This document shows positions 1-7,582 of a DNA stretch of 15,289 bases, in pieces. How positions within the stretch are numbered: position 1 is the stretch's first letter; the number at the start of each line of letters is the position of its first letter. Origin of the DNA: Deltaproteobacteria bacterium (GTDB lineage: Bacteria > Desulfobacterota > Dissulfuribacteria > Dissulfuribacterales > UBA3076); contig JAUWHV010000071.1 of NCBI GenBank assembly GCA_030605675.1, positions 1-15,289 of the forward strand, read 5' to 3'. The notes beneath the pieces are model-generated. The model did not search any database. It saw only the letters and a program-made list of their open reading frames with translations, and was not told where the DNA came from. Both the position numbers and the translations under genes were made by a program.

Positions 1-2409
1 ATCCTCCGCTTCATTTACCCCAATGAAGGCTGGCGGAAAGACCTGATAGGGCAGGACTACAGCCGGGATACTTGGTTTCAAAAGGCTAAAAAGACAGGGG
101 AAGTTGTCATCTCCGGCTTGATCATCAATGAGGCGGGAGAAAGATGCATACAGGTGGTGAAGCCGGTCTATGTTGAGGACAAAAAGGGGGCCGGAGTATT
201 CAATGGGGTCGTAAGCGGCTCTTTCGACCCAAAGGCACTGAGCAAGCTGTATATCTCCCCTATCGTATCGGGCGAGACCGGCTATGCCTGGCTGCTGAAT
301 GAAGCCGGTGTCTTCCTGGCGCACCATGAAGAGACATTCGTGGGTCAAGATGCCTTCAAGGTGCGGGCGGAGACAAATTCAGAACTGTCCTATGATTTAA
401 TAAACAACATCCAGCGGCAGATGACGACTGGTGAGGAAGGAGTAGGCCGCTATGTCTCAGGATGGCATCGTGGAGAGAGAGGGAAAATTGAAAAGCTTAT
501 TGCATACACGCCTGTCCATATTTTAGACAAGGTCTGGTCGGTAGCTGTGTGCGCCCCGGTTGATGAGGTGGAATGGATTACGCGAAAGGTGCGTTATAAT
601 GAGCTATACACATTGGGCTTTATTGTCATTATTCTGATAGCCGCAGGTGCCTCATTTTTCGTCGTCTTCTATCGCTGGACACGGTCTTTACAGCGAGAGA
701 TGGAAACACGAAAACAGGCAGAGGAACGTATTACCCACATCGCCGCCGTGTTACGCGGGGTCCGAAATGTCAACCAACTTATTACGAGGGAAAAAGATCG
801 CGACAGGCTGCTTCAAGGTGCCTGTGACAGCCTGATCGAAACTCCCGGCTACCATAGCGTCTGGATCGCCCTTTTTGATGAGTCGGGGGGACTTGTGGCG
901 ACCGCCGAAGCCGGATTGGGCGAGAGGTTCTTACCCCTGGTTGAGCGGTTGAAACGTGGCGAGTTGATCGATTGTGGTCAAAGGGCCCTATCGCAATCCG
1001 GCGTTGTGGTAACCAAAGACACGCTTTCCAGCTGCCGCGATTGTCCAATTTCCTCTACGTACGGTGGCAGGGGGGCTATGACCGTGCGGTTGGAAAGAGA
1101 CGAAAACGTCTATGGTCTATTGTCTGTCTCAATCCCCGGAAGTGCTGTTGCCGACGCAGAAGAGCAAGCCCTGTTTGCAGAGCTGGCAGGAGACATCGCC
1201 TTTGCCCTGCATAGCATCCAACTAGAACAAAAGGGTAAGCAGGCGGAAGTTCAAGAGAAAAAACTCGAAGCCCAACTGCGACAGGCACAGAAGATGGAAG
1301 CCATCGGAACGCTGGCCGGAGGTATTGCCCATGACTTCAACAATATCCTTTCTGCCGTGATCGGCTTCACAGAGTTAGCCCTGAGTAATATTCTAAAGGA
1401 AAGTTCGTTACAAAACCATTTGCAGCAGGTGCTCAAAGCAGGAAGTCGCGCAAAAGACCTAGTCAAGCAGATTCTCACCTTCAGCCGCCAAGCTGAGCAG
1501 GAAGTAGGACCTGTTCAGATAAAACTCATTGCAAAGGAAGCCCTCAAGTTGCTCAGGGCATCGCTGCCCACGACGATTGAGATCCGCCAAGATATTCAAA
1601 GTGATTCCCTGGTGCTGGCTGATCCTACACAGATTCATCAGGTCTTGATGAACCTTTGCACCAATGCAGGCTATGCCATGCAGGAGACGGGTGGCACACT
1701 GGAGGTGAGCCTGACCAATGTAGAGCTTGATTCTCACTTTACGGGGCGCTACCCTGATATAGCTCCCGGGCCACACCTTAGGCTGACCGTGAGCGATACA
1801 GGCCATGGGATGACCCCTGATGTGCTGGACCGGATCTTTGATCCCTTTTTCACCACCAAAGGGCCGGGTGAAGGGACCGGTATGGGGCTTTCAGTCGTTC
1901 ATGGCATTGTAAAGAGTTTTGGTGGCACGATTACAGTTTATAGCGAGCCAGGAAAGGGTTCAACCTTTCATGTATATCTTCCTATCGCTGAAGACTTAAA
2001 AGACGAGGGGAAAACAGAGGCGTTAGAACCCCTTCCCACTGGAAACGAGCGTATCCTATTGATCGATGATGAGCAGCCCCTGGTAGAAATCGGCAAAGAG
2101 CTCCTGGCCCGCCTGGGATATGAAGTCATAACCAGAACGAGCAGTATCGAGGCACTTGAGTTATTCCGGGCACAGCCGGACCGATTCGATCTGGTGATTA
2201 CCGATATGACCATGCCCAATATGACGGGTGTTGAGTTAGCCAAGGAACTCATGCAAATGCGACACGATATCCCGATTATCCTTTGCACCGGATTCAGTAA
2301 GGTAATCACGGAAGACAGGGCCAAGGCAATGGGCATTCGGGAGTTGGTCATGAAGCCGTTTGCCATTCGAGACATGGCTGGCACTATCCGGAAAGTGCTG
2401 GATGAGTGA
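1..2409 (+). CDS. Hybrid sensor histidine kinase (Cache-TM-GAF-HisKA-HATPase-REC), 5' partial
   Basis: Membrane-bound sensor kinase that should autophosphorylate on His and pass phosphate to its own receiver. The frame is open from base 1, so the gene begins upstream; the TTG at 118 is internal. Visible order: the C-terminal part of an extracytoplasmic Cache-type sensor (to about nt 570); one transmembrane helix (about 605-680); a GAF domain (about 770-1230) with a CRDCP motif; HisKA with phosphoacceptor His at 1330-1332 in GGIAHDFNN; a HATPase domain with N box (NLCTNAG), G1 (DTGHGM), F box (DPFFTTK) and G2 (GTGMGL); and a receiver with acidic residues in LLIDDE, phospho-Asp at 2203-2205 in ITDMTMP, and a conserved Lys in VMKPF. 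All catalytic residues are present. No separate response regulator or output domain is visible here. The ligand is unknown. Confidence 0.93.
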   Translation: MLRFIYPNEGWRKDLIGQDYSRDTWFQKAKKTGEVVISGLIINEAGERCIQVVKPVYVEDKKGAGVFNGVVSGSFDPKALSKLYISPIVSGETGYAWLLNEAGVFLAHHEETFVGQDAFKVRAETNSELSYDLINNIQRQMTTGEEGVGRYVSGWHRGERGKIEKLIAYTPVHILDKVWSVAVCAPVDEVEWITRKVRYNELYTLGFIVIILIAAGASFFVVFYRWTRSLQREMETRKQAEERITHIAAVLRGVRNVNQLITREKDRDRLLQGACDSLIETPGYHSVWIALFDESGGLVATAEAGLGERFLPLVERLKRGELIDCGQRALSQSGVVVTKDTLSSCRDCPISSTYGGRGAMTVRLERDENVYGLLSVSIPGSAVADAEEQALFAELAGDIAFALHSIQLEQKGKQAEVQEKKLEAQLRQAQKMEAIGTLAGGIAHDFNNILSAVIGFTELALSNILKESSLQNHLQQVLKAGSRAKDLVKQILTFSRQAEQEVGPVQIKLIAKEALKLLRASLPTTIEIRQDIQSDSLVLADPTQIHQVLMNLCTNAGYAMQETGGTLEVSLTNVELDSHFTGRYPDIAPGPHLRLTVSDTGHGMTPDVLDRIFDPFFTTKGPGEGTGMGLSVVHGIVKSFGGTITVYSEPGKGSTFHVYLPIAEDLKDEGKTEALEPLPTGNERILLIDDEQPLVEIGKELLARLGYEVITRTSSIEALELFRAQPDRFDLVITDMTMPNMTGVELAKELMQMRHDIPIILCTGFSKVITEDRAKAMGIRELVMKPFAIRDMAGTIRKVLDE

Positions 2410-2450
2410 GGCTCGTTGCTGGATGCTCAACTACTGGAGATGCTCCAACA

Positions 2451-4136
2451 TTAGTCAGTGCTCACACCGAATTGGCCAAGCGAATACAAAAAGCTCTCAC
2501 CTTTTCCGTCAGGCTTTTGAGCCGGCCGGGCAATTACTGTTATCAATTGATCTTGAACCGCAACAAGACCGCATATGCTTGCCTCAACGGGCTGCATCAT
2601 TGATTTAAGGGTGTATTTCCCGTCTTTCCACCCAAGAAGCATAAGCCAGTCCCCTGCCAGCGTGCTTTCTTCCCTGGGCACTCCTGGGAACAACAGTTCC
2701 GGCAGACCATTTCTATCCACGTCAGCAGAAATAAACCATTTCGGGAAACCACCTTCTGGTAACTGCGGGGAAACCCGATTTGAAGACGACCAAAGCAATC
2801 GCTCCATTTCATAGACGCAAAGTTTGCCGCTATAGTCAATTGTACAGAGTTCCGGATTGCCATTTCCATTCAGGTCTGACCAGCTTGACCTAATCACAGA
2901 AAAATTTTTTGGGCTTGCTATGCGGTGCCTGTACTTAAGGCCCTCATAGCCAGGTTCCATAAGATAGACCTTTGGCCCAAACATGACATCAACATCGAAA
3001 CTCTGTCCCAGAAGTGACTCCTTTAAACCATCTCCGTCCCTATCTACAAAGGCAAGCCACAAATTAATATCATCCTCTATCAGGCTAAACACAGAATCCT
3101 GGTAGCTTAACAACATTGAGCGCATTCCTGCTCCATCCAGCAGGGCATTTAACACTATCCATCCATGCGTTTTTACTGCGGAAAAACCAACCAGACGTCC
3201 AGGCCCGCAAAACCGGTAAGAGGCAAGTTCTCCAGGGCTTCCATAATGGCCAACATATAGACCTGATGGCAAAAGATAGACTATCTCAAACTCACCGTCT
3301 CCATTGAGGTCAAGGATATCAACCTGAATCGAGTTTTCCGGTAGACGTCCCACAAGTCGCGCTTTGCCCAAATCAAAGGACTTGAGGTGTGTCTTGAATT
3401 TTCGGTCTCCGGTGTCATGCCGGTGTTCCACATAATCTACTTCTTCAAAGGTGTCTGTACTGTACTTCTGTCTTTCAGCACCACTTGCTCTAGAAACAGG
3501 ATACTCATGTAAAAGAGCCGGATCAGGGCCATAGACTTTTAACCCGTCCTGCTCTAAAGCAAAAAGTAAAACAATACCCAATGTCTTCATTGACTGAGGA
3601 TCCAGTACATCGGAAGGGACATCAGAGGGATCCAGCCAAATAAGATCCGGAAAGGCATGCTCTAAGTCCTGGCGAAACTCGTGGGCCGAGCCGAGATCTG
3701 ATCCGGCCACAAAGGCCGCGGCCATGTCACTGTACCGCATTGCCGGCTGTCCGATACTCAGGGGTCCCTGGGCAGTTACTACTTCGCATATAGACTTGCT
3801 ATCTTCAGGTTGAGTTACTCGAATGGTGGCCAGCGGTTTCTTAATATAACCGATTATCTCACCGTCATCAGGGTCGAGAACCGGGGCCCCTTTGCCATAT
3901 ACCTCAAAAAGATCCCCTGCATTGACACCATGGACCTTCCCCTTGTCCAGTATCAAGGAATATCCGGAAACTCCAGCAACTGTAGCGGATAGCGGAGCGA
4001 AGTCTTTCAGCAGTTGATCGTATGAACATATGGGAGATGACTTTGAATAACATGGAACAGCCTGAAAAAGGACACAACATATTAAAAGCCCGACGATTAT
4101 TGCAAGCTGAATGGTTTCACCAATATGATTTGACAC
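2451..4136 (-). CDS. Exported protein with FlgT-C-like N-terminal region and VCBS/FG-GAP-like repeats
   Basis: A 561-residue protein of unknown function. It starts at GTG with no convincing Shine-Dalgarno; the start is chosen because a signal peptide follows at once (hydrophobic residues 11-28, likely cleaved near residue 30). Residues about 50-125 (SGYSLILDKGKVHGVNAGD, then an FEVYGKG segment) look like the small barrel seen in FlgT C-terminal domains; this is a resemblance, not a firm call. The second half has four spaced Asp-rich loops of VCBS/FG-GAP type: DLNGDGEFE (about 277), DRDGDGLKE (365), DLNGNGNPE (421) and DVDRNGLPE (472). Such loops usually bind calcium in extracytoplasmic beta-propellers. 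The gene converges on the histidine kinase with a 41-bp gap, and I see no terminator in the gap. Probably periplasmic or surface exposed. Confidence 0.75.
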   Translation of the reverse strand: MSNHIGETIQLAIIVGLLICCVLFQAVPCYSKSSPICSYDQLLKDFAPLSATVAGVSGYSLILDKGKVHGVNAGDLFEVYGKGAPVLDPDDGEIIGYIKKPLATIRVTQPEDSKSICEVVTAQGPLSIGQPAMRYSDMAAAFVAGSDLGSAHEFRQDLEHAFPDLIWLDPSDVPSDVLDPQSMKTLGIVLLFALEQDGLKVYGPDPALLHEYPVSRASGAERQKYSTDTFEEVDYVEHRHDTGDRKFKTHLKSFDLGKARLVGRLPENSIQVDILDLNGDGEFEIVYLLPSGLYVGHYGSPGELASYRFCGPGRLVGFSAVKTHGWIVLNALLDGAGMRSMLLSYQDSVFSLIEDDINLWLAFVDRDGDGLKESLLGQSFDVDVMFGPKVYLMEPGYEGLKYRHRIASPKNFSVIRSSWSDLNGNGNPELCTIDYSGKLCVYEMERLLWSSSNRVSPQLPEGGFPKWFISADVDRNGLPELLFPGVPREESTLAGDWLMLLGWKDGKYTLKSMMQPVEASICGLVAVQDQLITVIARPAQKPDGKGESFLYSLGQFGVSTD

Positions 4137-4164
4137 AGCAGAATCCCGGAAAACTCAATAAAAA

Positions 4165-4190
4165 AAGCCCTCACCTTTAAGTAAGGGCTT
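4165..4190 (-). terminator. Rho-independent terminator of dsrC
   Basis: Read on the minus strand, stem AAGCCCT (4190-4184) pairs with AGGGCTT (4171-4165) around a 12-nt loop and is followed by a run of six T (4166-4161). It lies about 45 nt after the dsrC stop codon. A second small perfect hairpin, TCGCC-TTAC-GGCGA (4206-4219), sits between the stop and this terminator and may help define the 3' end. Confidence 0.8.
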
Positions 4191-4232
4191 ATCAGTCAGT
4201 CTAGCTCGCCTTACGGCGAAAGGATTAAAGAC

Positions 4233-4553
4233 CTAGACACAACCAGTCGGCTTCGGAAGGCCGGCCATCTTACAGGCTCCCTTACCAGGGCCGGACGGGA
4301 ATAGTTCATAGACTTTCTTTAAGGGAAAACCGGTTGCCTTCGAGAGGATACGTACCATAGGTGCAATACCGTTCTTCTTGAAGTATTCCTGGAGCACATT
4401 TACAAGCTTCCAGTGTTCTTCAGTTATTTCCTCAATACCCTCTGTTGATTTCACATAGTCCATCCAGGTACGATTCCATGCTTCGATTCCACCCAGAAGA
4501 AAACCGTCCTCGTCAATGTCGAATGTCTCCCCTCCAAATTCAAGATCTGCCAT
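4233..4553 (-). CDS. dsrC: DsrC, sulfur-carrier protein of dissimilatory sulfur metabolism
   Basis: Small cytoplasmic sulfur carrier of the DsrC/TusE/RspA family, 106 residues, the usual length. In sulfite reduction it is the co-substrate of DsrAB: sulfur leaves as a trisulfide on its two C-terminal cysteines, which the DsrMKJOP complex is thought to reduce. Both cysteines are present, Cys94 in GKGACKMAG and the penultimate Cys105 in PTGCV, ten residues apart, so this is a true DsrC rather than a one-cysteine TusE-like relative. The N-terminal DIDEDGFL and WN.TW segments are also typical. A strong Shine-Dalgarno (AAGGAGG, 6 nt before ATG) precedes the start. It has its own promoter and terminator, so it is probably monocistronic, and no dsrAB lies in the window. 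A solitary dsrC is common in sulfate reducers. Confidence 0.95.
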   Translation of the reverse strand: MADLEFGGETFDIDEDGFLLGGIEAWNRTWMDYVKSTEGIEEITEEHWKLVNVLQEYFKKNGIAPMVRILSKATGFPLKKVYELFPSGPGKGACKMAGLPKPTGCV

Positions 4554-4600
4554 ATTGTCCTCCTTAAAGAATTAGTTTGCATGATTATGATTACAAGCAG

Positions 4601-4620
4601 CAAGGCATCTCCATGCTTTG
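4601..4620 (-). promoter_or_regulatory. Hairpin in the dsrC 5' leader
   Basis: On the minus strand CAAAGCAT-GGAG-ATGCCTTG folds into an 8-bp stem with one A-C mismatch. It lies between the predicted dsrC promoter and its Shine-Dalgarno. It could stabilise the mRNA of what is usually a very highly expressed gene; a regulatory role is only a guess. Confidence 0.3.
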
Positions 4621-4630
4621 AAATAGTGAA

Positions 4631-4659
4631 TGCATACTATAACATAAATTTTTTGTCAA
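4631..4659 (-). promoter_or_regulatory. Sigma70-type promoter of dsrC
   Basis: A perfect -35 TTGACA (4659-4654 on the minus strand), a 17-bp spacer and a weak -10 TATGCA (4636-4631). The predicted transcript would have a leader of about 70 nt. The perfect -35 and exact spacing are the support; the poor -10 is the weakness. The promoter overlaps the 3' end of the decayed four-helix-bundle frame. Confidence 0.5.
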
Positions 4660-4969
4660 GAAAACCAGACTCCTCTGCTGAAAAACTTTTATACGATATT
4701 TCTCTTTGATTAAAGATAGTTACACCCAAAAATATGCTTGGGCATCTTTCAGATATAAATAAATACTGTAACCGTTCACGGAACGTTGAAATTAGAAAAT
4801 TGAAATTGGAAATTTGGCTTTCATGCTTTTGTACTGTTTTAGATGATCGTATTATCTGATAGCCCACGGTGTCCTGAACCTTTTTGTTCCACTTATCAAA
4901 GTCGTGCCGGACCATATTTGATAATTCTTCAGCCAGTTTGTAAACATCCAACTCGTAAACTCGTTTCAT
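4637..4969 (-). pseudogene. Decayed four-helix-bundle (23S rRNA intervening-sequence / S23-like) gene
   Basis: From an ATG at 4969 the frame reads MKRVYELDVYKLAEEL and on to VGYQIIRSS, which looks like the first half of the four-helix-bundle family once called S23 or 23S rRNA intervening-sequence proteins (usually about 120 residues). After IIRSSKTVQK the frame runs into an AT-rich repeat and then unrelated sequence, so helices 3 and 4 are missing. The frame can be extended upstream to 4999, but those codons are repeat sequence. The fragment is enclosed by inverted AT-rich repeats and lies inside the element described at 4767-5022. It is most likely non-functional. The family match is by eye. 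Confidence 0.55.
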
Positions 4970-5022
4970 CTTTTCCCAATTTCTAATTTCCAATTTCAAG
5001 TTTCAAGCCATCAACGGCTACA
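4767..5022. repeat. Inverted-repeat element carrying the four-helix-bundle remnant
   Basis: The left end is TGTAACCGTTCACGG (4767-4781). The right end, read on the other strand, is TGTAGCCGTTGATGG (5022-5008), matching at 12 of 15 positions. Just inside each end is an AT-rich arm built from GAAATTGGAAATT and GAAATTAGAAA units (about 4783-4816 and 4974-5007), again inverted relative to each other. The interior holds the truncated four-helix-bundle frame. The right end stops 6 bp short of the ycaO stop codon. No clear target duplication is seen. The shared end sequence links it to the element at 7322-7567. Confidence 0.5.
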
Positions 5023-5028
5023 TTAATC

Positions 5029-6780
5029 CTAAGAGACAGCCTGAAGCTTCTGCATCTTATCTCTGGCCCAACTGAGGTCCGGATCTAACTCAAGGGCCAT
5101 CTCGTACCACTTGATTGCCGCATCCTTCATGTCCAATTTTCGGAGGTTGCTGGCTATATTGGCATAATCAATTGCAGATCCCGGATCGATGGATATTGCC
5201 TGCTCAAAGGCGTCTATGGCCTTGACGTGTTCTCCTGAACGAAAAAAGCAGTATCCCAGGAGGTTATGAATTTCCTTGAGCTCCGGATTCGAGTCCCTGG
5301 CACGCTCAAGCTCCTCTATTGCCTTGTTGAAGTCCTCCAATTCCTTATAGCACACTCCACGGTGGCAATAGATGCTTGCCACTTCCTCAGGGGCAGGATT
5401 GAGCAGAAATGCCTTGTTGTACCATTTAAGCGCCTCTGCATAATCCCCAAGCTGTTCATGTGCATGTCCGGTATAAAAGGCGGTATCGTACCGTTCTGAG
5501 TACAGATCGTCTATGGCGGTCAGGATAGAGAGTGCCTTTTGCGGATGTTCTATCGAGTCAACCAGACGTGCACAATGGAATGCCACATCAAGATTTCTGG
5601 TACGGTCCCTGAAGTGATTTCCGGGGATCACTGCATATACTGCAGGAACAGCCAACTCAGGGTGTGTGATATCAACCAGATATGCCTTCAAGCCGACATC
5701 TGCCAGGGCCTTGCACAGCCCTTCAACCTCGAGTCTGAAATTTTCTGAGCTACAATTCGGCATCGATTCTACAGAGACTTGAACAGCTTTATCAAGCACA
5801 TATGAGGCCTCATCCAGACTCGAAAATTTAGGAAGTCCGCTTTCTACATACTCACCTTCTCTATCAAAGTCTCCAGCCAGTTGTGCCACCTCTGTAAGTG
5901 CCCTTATTACCGCCTGCTGAGGATCAGGAGCTGTCCCTGCAGTGTATACTATCTCGCTACTGGATGGAAAAGTCGATGGGTCCCATGCAATGGCTCCAAC
6001 TGTCGGGATACCGAGATCAAGAGAAAAGTCTTTCAGCACCAGCTCTATATTCAGGCCCTGGAATTTTGTCAAAAGTTCTATGGCAACAGGATCTTTGATG
6101 GAATTAAGTTCTATGGTCGGAGTAGATAGCTTTTTATGGGTAATGATAGAACAGACATGACGTTCAACTACCTCTGAAAGGGCCTGGACGGCTGCTTCTT
6201 CAAATGAATTCCCGGAAGCTGAGCCATTATACTCGTTTAAAGGCCAAAACCACGAGAAAGGGAGCCAGAATTCTCCTCCGCCTGTGGGGCAAAAAGCCTT
6301 TACCCAATCAAAAGTCAGGGTCTCAATCAACCCGCCGGCCTTTGAGATAGCCTCTTCACCATGGTATTTGAGGTGCAGGGCCTTAAGCAGGTCTTCCAGA
6401 GGAACTGCGCCGGCTTCAATGTCCATGCACCTGCAAGTCCGGTGTTCCCTTTCTTTCACGAAGTTAAAAAGGCTGAAGCGTTCTACCAGCTCCATCACAG
6501 CACTTGCCTCTGCCTGAGCGGGAGTAGCACCCTTACCCATCTGCCTGGGCGTACCGGTCAGACGGCTGACAGATGGGCTATACCTGCTCACATATACCGG
6601 TATTCCGAGCCTGCCTTTGTCTACGCGTTCGGTATCCTGAAGAATAGGCACTCCCAGGCTGTTAAACCGGTTCCGGACCCATTTCAGGGTCTCATCCGCC
6701 GGCCTTGCTTTATCAAGAGCAGCGCCTGATTTTTTAAGACTGTCTTTTAAAAATCCCATAGTCTCCGAATTTTTGAACAA
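5029..6780 (-). CDS. ycaO: YcaO-domain ATP-dependent protein with C-terminal TPR repeats
   Basis: YcaO enzymes use ATP to activate peptide-backbone amides, for example in azoline or thioamide formation; stand-alone members of the E. coli YcaO type lack a known substrate, though E. coli YcaO aids RimO-dependent methylthiolation of ribosomal protein S12. At 583 residues this protein is close to that type (about 586). The ATP/Mg helices are visible: GKGATPAQAEASAV then MELVER (82-101), SASGNSFEEAAVQ then ALSEVVER (187-207), and AVIRALTEVAQ (290-300), with the paired glutamates intact. Residues about 433-570 form about four TPR repeats, a likely partner-binding surface. The start is TTG at 6780 (GGAG 6 nt upstream, 3 nt after the preceding stop); ATG at 6759 is possible but its GGAG is only 3 nt away. 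It forms an operon with the upstream DUF gene. No TfuA or cyclodehydratase partner is nearby. Confidence 0.85.
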   Translation of the reverse strand: MFKNSETMGFLKDSLKKSGAALDKARPADETLKWVRNRFNSLGVPILQDTERVDKGRLGIPVYVSRYSPSVSRLTGTPRQMGKGATPAQAEASAVMELVERFSLFNFVKEREHRTCRCMDIEAGAVPLEDLLKALHLKYHGEEAISKAGGLIETLTFDWVKAFCPTGGGEFWLPFSWFWPLNEYNGSASGNSFEEAAVQALSEVVERHVCSIITHKKLSTPTIELNSIKDPVAIELLTKFQGLNIELVLKDFSLDLGIPTVGAIAWDPSTFPSSSEIVYTAGTAPDPQQAVIRALTEVAQLAGDFDREGEYVESGLPKFSSLDEASYVLDKAVQVSVESMPNCSSENFRLEVEGLCKALADVGLKAYLVDITHPELAVPAVYAVIPGNHFRDRTRNLDVAFHCARLVDSIEHPQKALSILTAIDDLYSERYDTAFYTGHAHEQLGDYAEALKWYNKAFLLNPAPEEVASIYCHRGVCYKELEDFNKAIEELERARDSNPELKEIHNLLGYCFFRSGEHVKAIDAFEQAISIDPGSAIDYANIASNLRKLDMKDAAIKWYEMALELDPDLSWARDKMQKLQAVS

Positions 6781-6783
6781 AAA

Positions 6784-7275
6784 CTACTCCACAAAAGGTA
6801 TGATAGTCTCATTTATGAGCCTCTCGGCCTCATACCAGTCTTTCTGGTCCTCGCCATGAACTTTTTCTCCTCTCATCTCAGAGAGGCTATAAGCCACGTT
6901 GGCTATCCATTGGTATTTTGCTTTTTCCGGCATCTCATCTTCAAACATCACATAGGCCATGCTTGTCCCGGGAGGTCCCTGTACCTGCACTCCAATTACC
7001 GGATTAGAGGCCTCTTCGTCCGTGATAAGATAAAGTGCCCTGGGTACTTCGATACCATGGCTCAAATGGGCTAGATTCTCAGTATCCGTACCTCCCAAAT
7101 AGATATCTACTCTTCGTTCCTCCGGATCATAGGCCAAGCCGACCAGGGGCATGCCGGGTTCTCCCACTACTACGTCTTCTCCCAAGCTCAGAGTGGTCCT
7201 TCTGAACTGATTTTGACGATTAAAATCTTTAACAAAACTCGGCCATTCATTCTTTAAAATTCGCATCTTTTTCAT
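6784..7275 (-). CDS. DUF5335-like / DUF2934-like protein, ycaO partner gene
   Basis: A 163-residue soluble protein of unknown function. The N-terminal two thirds (WPSFVKDFNRQNQFRRTTL, then GEPGMPLVGLAYDPEERRV) resemble DUF5335 proteins. The C-terminal 40 residues (IANVAYSLSEMRG, then DWYEAERLI) resemble the short DUF2934 motif found in many stress-related small proteins. Both assignments are from memory of the families. There is no signal peptide, no membrane helix and no cysteine. A good Shine-Dalgarno (GGAGG, 7 nt before ATG) is present, and the stop is 3 nt from the ycaO start, so translation is probably coupled. A role as partner or substrate of YcaO is possible from context only. Confidence 0.65.
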   Translation of the reverse strand: MKKMRILKNEWPSFVKDFNRQNQFRRTTLSLGEDVVVGEPGMPLVGLAYDPEERRVDIYLGGTDTENLAHLSHGIEVPRALYLITDEEASNPVIGVQVQGPPGTSMAYVMFEDEMPEKAKYQWIANVAYSLSEMRGEKVHGEDQKDWYEAERLINETIIPFVE

Positions 7276-7321
7276 ATCCTTGCCTCCACAAATAGTTTAA
7301 CAAGTGAGTAAAAATACATAT

Positions 7322-7567
7322 AAATATTTGTAACCGTTCACTGGTTCAAAGGTTCAGGGTTCACTGGTTAAGAGGTTCAGGGTTTACCGAAAATTTGAAC
7401 CGTTGATTCGCGAGTTCTGAATGGAGAAGGCATGAGAATGAAACAATTTGTTCGACGTTCGTCTTTTAACATGAACCTCTGGACCTCTGAACCCTGAACC
7501 TATGAACCCCTATAGAAAGGTAACCCTGAACGGTGAACCCTGAACCCGTGAACGGTTACAAATATTT
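7322..7567. repeat. 246-bp palindromic element with 20-bp perfect inverted ends
   Basis: The ends AAATATTTGTAACCGTTCAC (7322-7341) and its exact reverse complement (7548-7567) are perfect over 20 bp. Inside, both arms are made of irregular GGTTCA/GGGTTCA units (for example 7343-7385 and, on the other strand, 7547-7470), so most of the element could fold into a long imperfect stem. The middle (about 7390-7465) is unrelated sequence with no convincing ORF. It fills nearly all of the 307-bp gap between the EF-G gene and the DUF5335-like gene. It shares the end TGTAACCGTTCAC with the element at 4767-5022. No transposase and no clear target duplication are seen. Confidence 0.7.
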
Positions 7568-7582
7568 GTACTATTTAGTATA

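Noticed and set aside
118..120. TTG as the start of the histidine kinase
   Set aside because: The frame is open and family-like (Cache sensor sequence) from base 1, so the true start is upstream of the window.
4637..4999. Intact 120-residue gene
   Set aside because: Only the first half resembles the four-helix-bundle family; both ends of the frame are repeat sequence, and the 3' end overlaps the dsrC promoter.
7342..7547. CRISPR array or tandem repeat array
   Set aside because: The GGTTCA units are short, irregular, of unequal spacing and in opposite orientations in the two arms; there are no repeat-spacer units.
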